DNA of 64,000 nucleotides from Lentinula raphanica (lineage: Eukaryota; Basidiomycota; Agaricomycetes; Agaricales; Omphalotaceae): the NCBI GenBank assembly GCA_027919835.1, contig JANVFP010000005.1, forward strand, positions 372,001-436,000. Reading direction: 5' to 3'. Below, piece by piece: positions 24,236 to 34,907 of this stretch. Positions within the stretch are counted from its first letter, which is position 1. Every line of letters begins with the position of its first letter. The notes beneath the pieces were generated by a model. That model worked only from the letters and a program-made list of their open reading frames with translations. It did no database searches and had not been told where the DNA came from. The position numbers and the translations under genes were made by a program.

Positions 24236-24480
24236 TATCATTCAGGGAAAAAAAACAAGATGGCCGATAAATACAATGCCACGATAGGCTCACCTATGTT
24301 CACCGGCACCAGGAAGGACCTGGGAAGGACGGAGCCGCAAGCTGTTGTAGGATGTAGGACGCGTAAGTGCCGAAGACCATCTCATATCATCTGTGTCATC
24401 ATCATGATGTAGATATAATGCAGCGTAGCTCTTCGATTTCGTGCACCATAACAAAGGATACGAATATTGTAAGCTACCAA

Positions 24481-25132
24481 TGGGGTAAATGCCTGTGAAT
24501 GCGCCCTCAAAATCATCGGGCAAATTTTGGGGAGCTGAGTGATCTTGAGTGATACATGTTCAGTAAGCAGCACTGGTGGTCGATGAGCGCTCGGCGTCGC
24601 TGCAATGCAGAACTTCAACCCCATTTGGAGGGATAGAAGGGAATACCTGTCAATATTTGGGGATCTACTTACTGTACATAGATGATAGTATGCATCTTCC
24701 TAATTTTCTGTCGCTGCCAACACGATATGATTGAATTGACCCCAATCATTTCGATGAGACAGGAAGGTTCCCGGGCCCATTTTTCGCTGTGCCAGTCTGT
24801 TAGATTATTCTTCTGGGGATCTCCTGCGCCTCACAGACCTGTATTTTGAAAATTCTGACCATTCTACATTTGCATTGGGGCCTCCTCTGCGCTTGACTAA
24901 GACCCCAAGAAGCGCTTGACCATATCCCCGACCTCCTTGTGCATCTCGTTTCGGCACAAACCAAGTTCCAAGCCAGGGGCCTCAAAGTTCCTCGAGAGTC
25001 AAAGGTCAAGCGAAGTTTTGAACTCCGAAAACTGTAGGCGCCCATATCACGTTCACTTTTTCTCTCTCACCGTCACTCAGACTGCGTCAGTTTCTTACGC
25101 ACAACATGGTCAACCGTTGACTGGTCTATCGA
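24481..25132. other. Intergenic, upstream of the WDR59-like gene
   Basis: About 650 bp between the end of duplication unit B and the WDR59-like start. No gene recognised; it should contain that gene's promoter. Confidence 0.5.
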
Positions 25133-28100
25133 ATGGCTTCCAATGTGAATTCGAAAGTTCGCGGACCCAGCTTGTTATCTGTGCGGAGACCCAGCTTGGC
25201 CAGTGTAGACGATGACGATGACCTAGAGAATGGAACAAACTTTCGAAAGAGCCTCCAGATCAATATGAAGGGGCTTATAGGTGATGCTGTGGGCAATGTA
25301 CGTGGCCTCTTCGTTCGAATTCAGGGCGCCTACGAACGTTGAAATTATAGATGAGCATAAGCCCCTGGTCCCGAGACGTGGTGTTAGCTGCCAGACGTGG
25401 ATTATTCATAATTGATCTCGAAGCACCCTTTGAAGTACCGCGGTTTCTGCCTCAGGGTGGGACGTGGGACGTAGCCGATGTTCAGTGGAATCCGCATCCT
25501 AGTCGTGCCGAGTACATAGTCTCGACTTCCAGTGAAAAATTGTATGCAGAAACTCTGTGCTGGTACTGCGCTCGTGCTGAACGGCTAGAACAGATTGATA
25601 TGGAATTTGAACATGTCTGGAAAGACTTCCATCCAACATATCCTTCATTCCCACTATCGCGCAATCACCGACATAAACTGGCATACAAGTGAACGGGATA
25701 CAGTCGTCAGCACTGGCATAGATTCCTGGGTCTGGGCTTGGGATATGCGTGAGCCTCGTAGACCCATTTTTGGGTTAAGCGCGTTCAGATCTCCTGGTAC
25801 TCAAGTCAAATGGAATCGGCAGAACCCACACATCCTCGCTTCTTCACATGCGGACAAGGTTCTTATATGGGATCGAAGGAAAGGAAGTCTCTCCGTTTCA
25901 AAAATCCCCGCTCATACATCCCGAATATATGGCATCGATTGGTCGCACTCAGATCCAACGGAGATCGTAACATGTTCTCTTGACAAAACGATCAAGGTGT
26001 GGGACTCAAAAACAGAGTCTCCCAAAACCTCAATCAGAACCTCGTATCCCGTCTGGCGTGCCCGAAGTCTCCCGTTTGGACGTGGTATCTTAAGCCTCGC
26101 CCAACGGGGCGAAACTGCTTTGGAGATGTTCTCTCTTCAGAATCAAGGCTCAGCTCTCAGTGTCCCAGATCTCCCTGTGGATAGTTTTCATGGACATACC
26201 GACGTTGTCAAAGAGTTTGTGTGGAGGAGAGGTAGCAATGATGTTTTCAGCTGATCACTTGGTCGAAGGACCGTACTCTGAGGTTCTGGCCCGTGGATTT
26301 CGATATGATGCAGGTATGCTTCACTCTACTCGTGAATCGAGCTAGTGACAGAGACCTCATACAGAAAGTCGGCTACTCGCGTGCTTCTAGCGGCAATGAT
26401 GTACAACAGCCGCAGCCATCTGCGTCTTCCTCCACCCCCACTGAATCGGTTCCCCGTACAAAATCATTCCGTGATCCAACCCTCTTTGCCCAAAGTTTTC
26501 ACCCGGTCGCGAGCACAGGCCCTAATCCAATCTCTGCACCTATCGGTCATCGGTCCATCCTGGCTGAAGTTCGTGCGGGTCCGCTTCTTCCGGTCCCTCC
26601 AAGTCAACCCAGACATCGACAACGTACTTACAGCAATATCGCTCCTCATGCTACTTCCTCTCCTCCTGACATGTTCGGAAGCGTAACGCCGACACAAACC
26701 CAAAACACTTTAATGGTTCCTGTCACCGCCACTCTTCTCGATGTCCAAGGAGCAGGGTCGGCTAACATCAACTCTCTAGGATTACCTGAGAGCCTTAGCA
26801 CTCCTGTACTCAGTGGAGGCGGAACCATGTCTCGTGGCGCAGCAGGAGGCTTGAAATCCAGAGCACGTGTAGATGCTCTGTCTTGGCTTTCCTCTGTCAA
26901 AGACGAGTCCACTATTGCAAGTGCAATTTCCGTAGCAGGTGGTGAAGACGGGAATGGCTACGAAACTGAGTCTGTAAATAGGCAGAGGAGTGCTAGTAAA
27001 GATGGCACAGAAAGCAGGAATAGCAGGCCTGGAGACGATCTTCAGCTTATCGGGCCTTCGCTACAAGATGAGTGCGTAGATCTGCAGGTCTTGTTTTGCC
27101 ATAATCTCTGACCTTTTTTGCCAGGATTACAACTGTACTCTCCAAGCTTCCACCATCCAAAGTTCGCCTAGAAAAACATGACCTATCCCTGAACAACAAC
27201 AAAAAGCAGCATCGTACCCTCACTCTTGGTCTTCAAGTTCCGTGGGCTCGATCCGAATCCAGTTCTCGACATCAACCCTCAGCAATGAATGGTTCTGGAG
27301 CAACGTATGCTTACTCGACCCAGTCGGTCTTCCTTCGTGTCACCTTCACATTTCCCCGCGATTACCCTTATAGCCCACCTATCAAACCCGGCACTCATAC
27401 AGGCTTACTGATGGGTAATTCCCTGACGACAACGACGCCTACGGTCAACATGGAATACACTCCATTGATCACGATGAAGGATCGTGCATTCATGCTTAGA
27501 AGGCTTCGAAGAATAATCGCGATATTACGAGAAAGACAAAAACCGTGTTTAGAAGCATGTTTAAGGTTTTTGGTGTTCAAGGACGAAAGTGCTGTCGAAC
27601 TCGCCGACAGTGGTGTGGCTAGTCATGTCCAAAGACTGGGCTCGAAGTCGAAAACAAGTGCAAATGGAGCTGTGGATGATTCGGACTCGGAGGAAGACAT
27701 TGAACATCTCGCTTATTTGGGATCTCATATGGAGAGAGACGACGAAGTGACTATGTTGATGATGCGGAATCACAAGAATTTAGCGGAACCCAGAACTTGC
27801 CAAGGTAGTTTTGGACCCAACGGTTCGTCTTCCTGTTCTGCAATCATGTTATCAGCTCTAAGACTCCATCTTGTGACAGGTGAACTTGTATGTTTTTTTA
27901 GAGCACCTCCTCGCATCGTGCGCAATGCCAATTCCTTGATGTCGCATTCTCGTTCCCCTGCTCGCAATCATTCAAATTTCGACCGCGAATCACTGAATTT
28001 TGTGCATAGTAATGAAACCCCCGATCTGAGTCAGAGTGACCAGGAAACGTTTCAAAGATCCCCAGCCTTGGTATCTGACGCCGTCCGTCGTTTGACGCTT

Positions 28101-30270
28101 GCAGCTCGAGATCGTGATGGTTCAGTTCAAGCGAGTTTGGGCAATTCTTCGACCATGACATCAGCTCTTGATACAGCATTCATGACACCGAAACCCAAAA
28201 GCGCCGGACAGGGAGATATATACAGTTCTTCGAACGACAAAGAGACGATTGAAGCATCTCCTCGCATGTATTTGCCATTTCAGTATCCAACCCAGCTCTA
28301 CCCATCTGCACCCCAAGTCCAAGCACAAATCACACGAATCATGACTAATCTGCTAACATTCCCTCGTCATCGTGGTCGACGACAGTCCAATTCTTTCCAG
28401 AGTGCCTTGGGGCTTGATGCGAGCGGGGATGGAGCTCAAATGATGGACAATGGCGAGGAAGAGATAATGAGATCAGGTCAGCGGAGTTACTCGACTTTGG
28501 CTTTAGTGGCTGGGTCAACACGCAAGAGCCAAGTCGTGATCGCCAATACGACTGGCCTAGTCGGGGGAGACAAGAGTGTTGCGGAGGATTATGTATTCTC
28601 AGCAGGTTCGAGTTCCGGAGGTGCTAACGTCGAATTCCTCAATCCTCAAGAGCAGTGCAGAGATTTGGTGCAGATGTGTGATTCGAATGCGATAGCTGCT
28701 AGGTTGCATGGAAGATACGACCATGAGCGAGTTTTCCGCTCCATTGGGGCACTTCTAGCGACCATTGCACTTAGCGTGGGTCGTGGCAGCAATTCAGTTG
28801 ACGTTTCGACTTCTTGTCTGGGTCTTGTCAAACAGCTACTTGATCGTTTGTGCGTATTCTCTATGAATTCACAGGTTTTCAGTGCCGCTCAAAGGATGTG
28901 TTTCATAGGTTGGGAGATCTGCGCGCGCACAAAGATATTCAGATGCTTGCTATGGTGTCATTTGTCGCACTCCAGTTATTCTACATTCCCAAATTCTACC
29001 ATACTATGGTTGCTCTTAGTCCCCACTCGGCTTCAATCAGCACTAAATCTGGATCAGTCTTAGACTATTTCAGCAATCTGCATAACCGTGATCTTTCCTC
29101 AAACCGACTAACATATTCGTCGTATTCGCCCAACCGTACGACTCGAACTTCGGCTTCATCCACCCCAGGTTCTGCTCGCATTCCGTCATCTCCTCCAGCT
29201 ATCCCCGGTACATCCGCTATTTCATCTCGGGGCTCTTGGTCAAATCTCTTCACCAATGGACGAAACTTCATGATAAACGCGCCTCAGTCGACATATCATA
29301 ATACAGCAGCCACCAACAATAATCATTCGCTGCCTCCACAATCCCCCACCCGTACTCTTCCTTCCCATATTGATGTACCTCTGAAGATTTCTCGGCCGGC
29401 CAATAACGGTAGAAGTCTACGAGGCAAATTGCTTGATTCATCAAGTCCTTCCACTAGCTTGCAGATCTTGCATCAAGCTTCAATTTCTCCTCTCGTGACT
29501 CCTCCCAGCGCAGTGCCGAAATCATGGAGTGAGAACCTACCAAAGTCCAAAGAAGCAACACCCTCCTTCTCGTCCGCCAAGGATGATCAGAAACGTACGT
29601 TTTCCCAAGTAGCCAGTGGTCTCGATGCGAATGGGAAGAAACGGATTGTCTTTCAAGTTACACCACATGAACCGTACGCTGTTTATCTGAGCTACTATCA
29701 TTCCATACTCACAAATAATGTAGTGCAAGCCCCCCTTCTTACTCTGAAGAAGAATTGTCGCTTCTGCTCCAACATGTATATTTCTATGCAGAAATGTTGT
29801 CGCGCTGGGAGATATACCACAAGCGTGCGGAACTACTGAAATCGATAACCATACCCAAAGATGAGAGTGAGCTCCAAGAACACAATTTCGGTAAGAAGAT
29901 CATATCCAACGCCATCATTTTCTCAATGTCAGTACCCAGATCTCGTCCAAACCTGTACGCAATGCACAAATTCTCTTCCCGTCTGGAAAGGTACATCTTG
30001 CGAATGGTGCGGGCAATCTCGTGCAACGCCAAAATGTACAGTCTGCAGACTCACCGTTAAAGGTATGTTTGTTAGACTCACACATTGATCCATACTGAGG
30101 AGTCTTCAGGGCTTTCTATTGACTGTTTGCGCTGCTTCCACGTTACACATGTCTCGTGTTGGAATCAGTTGAATGTTCCAATTTGTCCTTCAGGGTGTGG
30201 ATGCACATGTGGACCGGCAGGAACTGGTGTAACAGCTAAACCGTCACTTCTTACAATGAAGAATATATAG
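25133..30270 (+). CDS. WDR59: WDR59/Mtc5-like subunit of the GATOR2 (SEACAT) complex, apparent frameshift
   Basis: WD40-RWD-zinc finger protein of the GATOR2/SEACAT complex, which controls TORC1 in response to amino acids at the vacuole/lysosome. Start 25133 (MASNVNSKVRG). WD40 repeats run to about 26.3 kb (YRAITDINWH, KVLIWDRRKGS, TIKVWD, LITWSKDRTLRFW). A Ser/Pro-rich linker leads to the RWD domain (SVFLRVTFTFPRDYPYSPP), then RTCQGSFGPNGELVCFFR after splicing, the helical block DLRAHKDIQMLAMVS, and a C-terminal Cys/His zinc domain (CTQC, CEWC, CTVC, CLRCFH, CPSGCGCTC). Stop near 30268-30270. Between 26240 and 26251 the last WD blade shifts frame: GAT GTT TTC AGC TGA, where an extra T would give the expected V-F-Q-L-I-T-W. 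Either a sequencing or assembly error, or the allele is broken. Confidence 0.88.
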
Positions 30271-30522
30271 CTTGAATAAACGTATACACATTCTCTATTG
30301 GACATGCGCGTGGAGACAGGTGGAGAGTGAAGCTGAAGTACTGAAGTATGACTAGGCGCTTATTTGCCTGATAAGCCCAATTTAAGTTGATGTCCCGATT
30401 TAGGTTTTCCACACAACAATGAAGACAATTGGATGGTTGACACCCACTTACAAAGGCTTTGACCAGCGAGGGTACAAAAGACTCGATTCGGATCTTCGCC
30501 ACCATCTCTCATCATCGCACTC

Positions 30523-31390
30523 ATGGCTACGAAAAAGACAGTCAAATGCAAGAAGGCCTCTTCAGCTCGCCCCAAGCGGTCTTCGAATAAAACACGCCAG
30601 ACCCATGCTTCGTCGATAGCTTCCAATCCATGCACTGAACAGGATCTCACATCTGCCGAGACAAAACGCCGGAAGATTCTGCTTGAGGACCCAAGCTGCT
30701 CCGAGATCCTCAATGCAGAGCAGGTAGAATGCATCTGTGGAAACACAATCGCTCTGGAGAAAGGGTATAAATACTACCTCATTCCTTGGTACAAACACAA
30801 AAATCGATGCGAAGAGGTCAGGAAGAGCTATTATGCAAAAGGGTTGGATATGCCATATGAATGCCTGGTACGTTCTGATCCTGACACATCCTTGCACATT
30901 TTACAGGCGTTTTCTCACAAGCTCGTAACTCCAGGCAGCTGAATTCGGTCGAGCGAAAGCTTCGGAAATCATGGCCGGCCGAGAATCGGGGGAGGTCACA
31001 GAGCTGACCTCCGCTCCAAGGGTCGGACGGAGACGCGGTCAGGGAATCACCTCCAGCGAAAGCAGTGGCACAGGCGCTGTCACATCTCAAGGAAACGCCA
31101 GCAGGGGTTCACACGGCCTTGATGAAGGATCCGAGCCGTCTGCGATCTCCTCATCTAGTACCATTGCTGCACATCTCACCCAGACGAATCCAACTCCTTT
31201 CCGCGCTGTCCTCAGTGTTGACCCAGAAGACGTGGAACTCTGTCGGCGGATAGAGAAGGCTCTTCCTCGAGTGTCCATCAACCATGATCACCAGATTTCC
31301 GAACATAATGATCCATCCAACCCTTATCCTTGCGTCCTCGAGTGGAATATTCTCAAGGACACCAATCCGCGTCCAATACAAGGCTGGTGA
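30523..31390 (+). CDS. Small Cys/His protein of unknown function
   Basis: Two-exon model: exon 1 from ATG 30523 to about 30868, an intron of about 72 nt (GTACGT...CTCCAG), then an exon continuing AAEFGRAKASEIMAGRESG and ending at TGA 31388-31390. The middle holds a possible zinc-binding motif: C-x-C-G, about 20 residues with Trp, then H-x3-C (VECICGN ... WYKHKNRC). The N-terminus is basic (KKTVKCKKASSARPKRSSNK), hinting at nuclear location. Similar short Cys/His motifs recur in basidiomycete hypothetical proteins, as far as I recall; no function is assigned. Confidence 0.6.
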
Positions 31391-31695
31391 AAGAACCATC
31401 TTGTCTTCATCGTCGTCGTAACTTTTCATCCCTTTGTAAATTTCAAGTATTTTGTTCGTCGACACGCTTTCACATCAGTATTCCCAATCGATTTACATCA
31501 GCCTGCTCAGCACAACGACATACTTCCGCACCTGCAGAAAGTACGATCTTTGAACTTTCTGTCATAGTATAAATGGCTCGTAGTTTCATTAATCGAGCTT
31601 TTTAAATAGTCTACTGGAACTGTATAATAGGGAACAAATAAAGCATCTATATAGGTGTATGGACTAGTCTCGAAGAGTTTGCGAACACACAACTA
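31391..31695. other. Convergent 3' spacer
   Basis: Short AT-rich interval between two converging genes (the Cys/His protein and the auxin-efflux-type carrier). Nothing else recognised. Confidence 0.5.
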
Positions 31696-33736
31696 CTAGA
31701 ACAAATATGTGATTGCGTAGGCGGTAAGGCCGGTCATAGAAAAAAACATGAGGAAATACTGTTCAAGAACGACGAGCATCAGATCCGATTATTCTAGCAA
31801 ACGGAATACGAACGAACCTGAGGCAGCAAGAATGGAGACATGAACTCTGCAGAGCCTGTCCCACTGTACACTTGTGTGAGATACACCTTCAATCGTCGAC
31901 ATATTAGCTACAGCCGGAACGTTGTATACAAACTTACTTGAGTAGTCGCGGTCGGAAGGCAAGAGAAAAACCTGGCGAAAATGACAATTCATTAAAATTC
32001 TTCGTGACCAAAAGCAACTGGTAAATTCTTACATGCAAACAAACTGAAGCACTTTGTCCTCCTTCGATATCACCCCCACATTCGTCAAACCTATCGTGAT
32101 TAAAACACCGATAACCGGCGAGACCACCGTTTTGAGTATAGCCAGAGTAAAAATTGCGCCCACAGGCAAATTCGCCCATTCACTCCGAGGGATCTTCAAC
32201 CTGGCTAGGGCAGAGCCTAAACAGATCAAACCGAGCGGAACGGACGCGGCACCCATGAAGTTGGCGAAATCTAACACAAACGCGAGTGGAGGTTCTCCAT
32301 CGGGTGCGTTCGGTATGTGCGAATTCGACGTAGCAGTAAAGAGACCTTTGAGAGAAGGGACGAGAGCAACGGGGATGGAGATGATCATTGATAGAGATGC
32401 TGGTGTTAAGATCGATTTAATAATCGTTTTCAGTTGGGTGACAATACGTTTTTGTCGGCGTTGGCGAGCGGTAGGTTCCTTTCTCGCCGCACGCCGGGAG
32501 GTAGTATCCTCTGTCTCGTCTTTTTCGCGGTATTCTGATTCTAGATCGTGCGCGGTGACTGTTCCCGCGGGGGAGGTGAAATTGTGATGGCTGGGTGCTG
32601 GTGTATTCATTCCGTCTGTCGGTACTGCTGTTGTTGCGTCGAGGTCATGGTCTTGCGTAACGTCATAGTAGTCTGCTTGTTCGTTGCGAAATGATACATG
32701 TTTATGTGGACGGGGACGAATAGAGGAAGAGGGGGCTGCATTCTTGGATTCGGCCGTTGGAGATTGGAGCTCAGGATCAGAATCTTCCTCGGTCGATTTA
32801 ATTTGTCGAAGACGGCGAAACCGGAGATAGTTTGTCAAGGTTTTAGGCCATCCGTATAGGATGTACCTACGCCTTTCTCGTACTAATTCTCGCACTTCGT
32901 CATGCTCAACATCGGGTCCCACGAAATCCTTTGCGACCAAATAGTGGCCTCCCATGGGAAAGAGTGTAATCTATGGTGTGATACTCATGAGGAGCATCGT
33001 AACTCCAATAGGAACGGGCTTACCATGTATACCAGAATAAATGCTGAGATATACGCTACGGAGAGCGTTTGGTCAGAACCACCAAATGGCGCCGCTCCGG
33101 TGATACTCATAACGACAGAGGTAGCTATGTACAGATGCACAGTGAGTTCTTGACAGATGGGAACGATGATGAGACGGCTTACGGATATCACCAACGTTCG
33201 CCCAACCTCCGGCTGCCAGAATACCATATCTAAAGCGATGTGGAACCCAGAAAAATATTCTTGTTAACCATGCCATGCCCATGCCCATTACTTCATATAT
33301 AACGGCCACAAGAATGAGAGGGCCTGGATATTATATTGATTGTACGGTTGAGTTGACAAGGAATGAAAGGAATATAGGGAGAGATGTTCTGCTCGTGTTA
33401 CAGATACGCACCTAGTGCGCCTACGTTTTCCGGTGTGAATGCTGGAACCATCTTGGAAAACATGAGGCAAGGGAGAGTGACATTCTAGAAGAAATAATGA
33501 CTCGAATGAGGACATTCCCTCATGATAATTCGAGGACGTTCGTACCAGGATAATCTGACCCAAGCTGCGTGCAGCGACGACGGGGAATAAATCTGCTTTT
33601 GTGGCAAGAAATCCACAAGAAACACAAAGGACTCTACGATGACCTGATAAGATTGGAAATACTCATGGGAAACAGTTAACATACAGCCGGATGAGAGGTC
33701 TAATGGATATCCATATCAAAGTTCCTGCAGAGACCA
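31696..33736 (-). CDS. Auxin-efflux-carrier-family membrane transporter (fungal PIN-like)
   Basis: Multi-pass transporter of the Memb_trans/PIN-like family, usually in the ER of fungi; substrate unknown. Start ATG 33736 gives MVSAGTLIWISIRPLIRL, then after an intron CGFLATKADLFPVVAARSLG. A long polar central loop (32.4-32.9 kb) is rich in Ser, Asp and His. The C-terminal half reads KTIIKSILTPASLSMIISIP, PLGLICLGSALARLKIP and PVGAIFTLAILKTVVSPVIG; after two introns come LPTATTQVYLTQVYSG and FSMTGLTAYAI. Stop TAG at 31696-31698. N- and C-terminal membrane bundles around a hydrophilic loop is the family layout. No damage seen. Confidence 0.88.
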
Positions 33737-33939
33737 TCTTTCCAGAGAATGAACCAGAAAAACAACGAGGGTAGGGGAGTGAGTGAGGTTAGCTCTTGAG
33801 CATAACTTGGAGAAAAAACCGTAGAGCTTTCCCGGGAAAACCTTATTGCGGATGACGGACCGTCTTCCGAGCGGAGCTCGCTGCTCTAGCGTGTTCCGGC
33901 CCGCTTCACTTTTAGCTTTTAGGCCGACGGCGGACGCGC

Positions 33940-34700
33940 ACGAACTTGAAGCGCAGCCTTTTCGCCCCTTCGCCTTAGAAGATGAAGATATCGATCCTGA
34001 AATGTTCTTCATCGAAATGACTGCGAATATTTAACGTTATAACCCCAAAATAAACCTCAGCCTGACGGCAACTTCAGTGACGACGACTTCGGTGAGGAGA
34101 GCATGGAATACCTTGTACGTCTGTATCCAATGTTGATGATTGCTAGTCGATTATTCCAACGAAGACAGGCTCATGTTCTTCCTACGCAGTTGTCGTCTCG
34201 CTATTGCTATCAGAAATTGATTTGTCTTCAAGTCCAGCAGGAAAACGTTGAGCACATCGAATCGCAAGGGGAGATCTATCTTTTTCATGATGCTCAGTGA
34301 TCCCAGCTGTTGTCGCAAAAAAAAAGGGCGTTGATGTCGAGGCAGGAAACCGACCGCGAACCAACACAAATGATTGACGCGTCCTCAGATCCAAGACCTC
34401 AACCTCCAACCTCCCTTCTGCTGTTTTGGCTTCAGGAGTGCACGAAGTTGGTTTGATCTGACCTGGTGTCGCCGCGTATTACGAGGATGATGATATAGCA
34501 AGTATGAGTCTCGAAATTGAAGGTAAGCATGCTCTTCGGCCAATCTTTGTAAGATGGGTCTTCAATGTGACTGTTTTCAGCTAGGCCGCGGTACGTGTGC
34601 GGCGTTCTTTGATCTGCTACAAATAATGCGTTCGTGACCAGTCGTGATCTCCCGCGGAATTGACTTCACCAAGAATTACAGCTCGGTTTGAGGATCAGCG
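33940..34700 (+). pseudogene. Decayed, 3'-truncated copy of the HPM1-type methyltransferase
   Basis: Aligns with the first ~720 bp of the intact HPM1 gene at 37850. The start codon region is changed. The block LEDEDIDPEMFF corresponds to LDDEDIDFEINS, then a stop follows. 'GAGAGCATGGAATACCTTGT' at about 34095 corresponds to 'GAGCATGGAACACCTTGT' near 38015. Intron 1, the TGATGTCGAGGCAG block and the intron before the SAM motif (ending TTTTCAGCTAGGC) are all recognisable. The SAM-binding LGCGTG has become LGRGTC. Similarity fades near 34700, so the catalytic 3' half is missing. Several stops and indels make it non-coding. Confidence 0.82.
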
Positions 34701-34907
34701 TAGGATTTTTCCTTGTTCACACCAATTATCTACACGAATTTCGCTTCCCCAGAATGAAGATATATGCGTGTCTCTAGTTTTCAAGCCAAAGGCACTTTAA
34801 CGGGAAGCTCCCGTCGTTGTACTGTAGGTAAAATTCACCAGATTCAGCGTCAAAAATCATTACGGTTGTTATATCGTGTATTCGTTGAAACATCACTCCG
34901 ACGACAA

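Larger units (their letters stand above)
20335..24480. repeat. Tandem duplication unit B (contains UGT-3), interrupted by a mobile element
   Basis: Second copy of the UGT duplication. Without the inserted element (22639-24235) it is about 2.55 kb, close to unit A. The UGT-3 upstream flank just before 22637 and just after 24237 joins to give the same order as the uninterrupted UGT-2 flank at 20050-20320: the 'cctgggagactac' block, 'attcaggg', 'aagatggcc', 'gttcacc' and 'tctcatatcat' blocks follow in register. Confidence 0.85.

Noticed and set aside
25300..25340. tRNA B-box-like 'GTTCGAATTC'
   Set aside because: It lies inside an intron of the WDR59-like gene with no A-box or cloverleaf around it.
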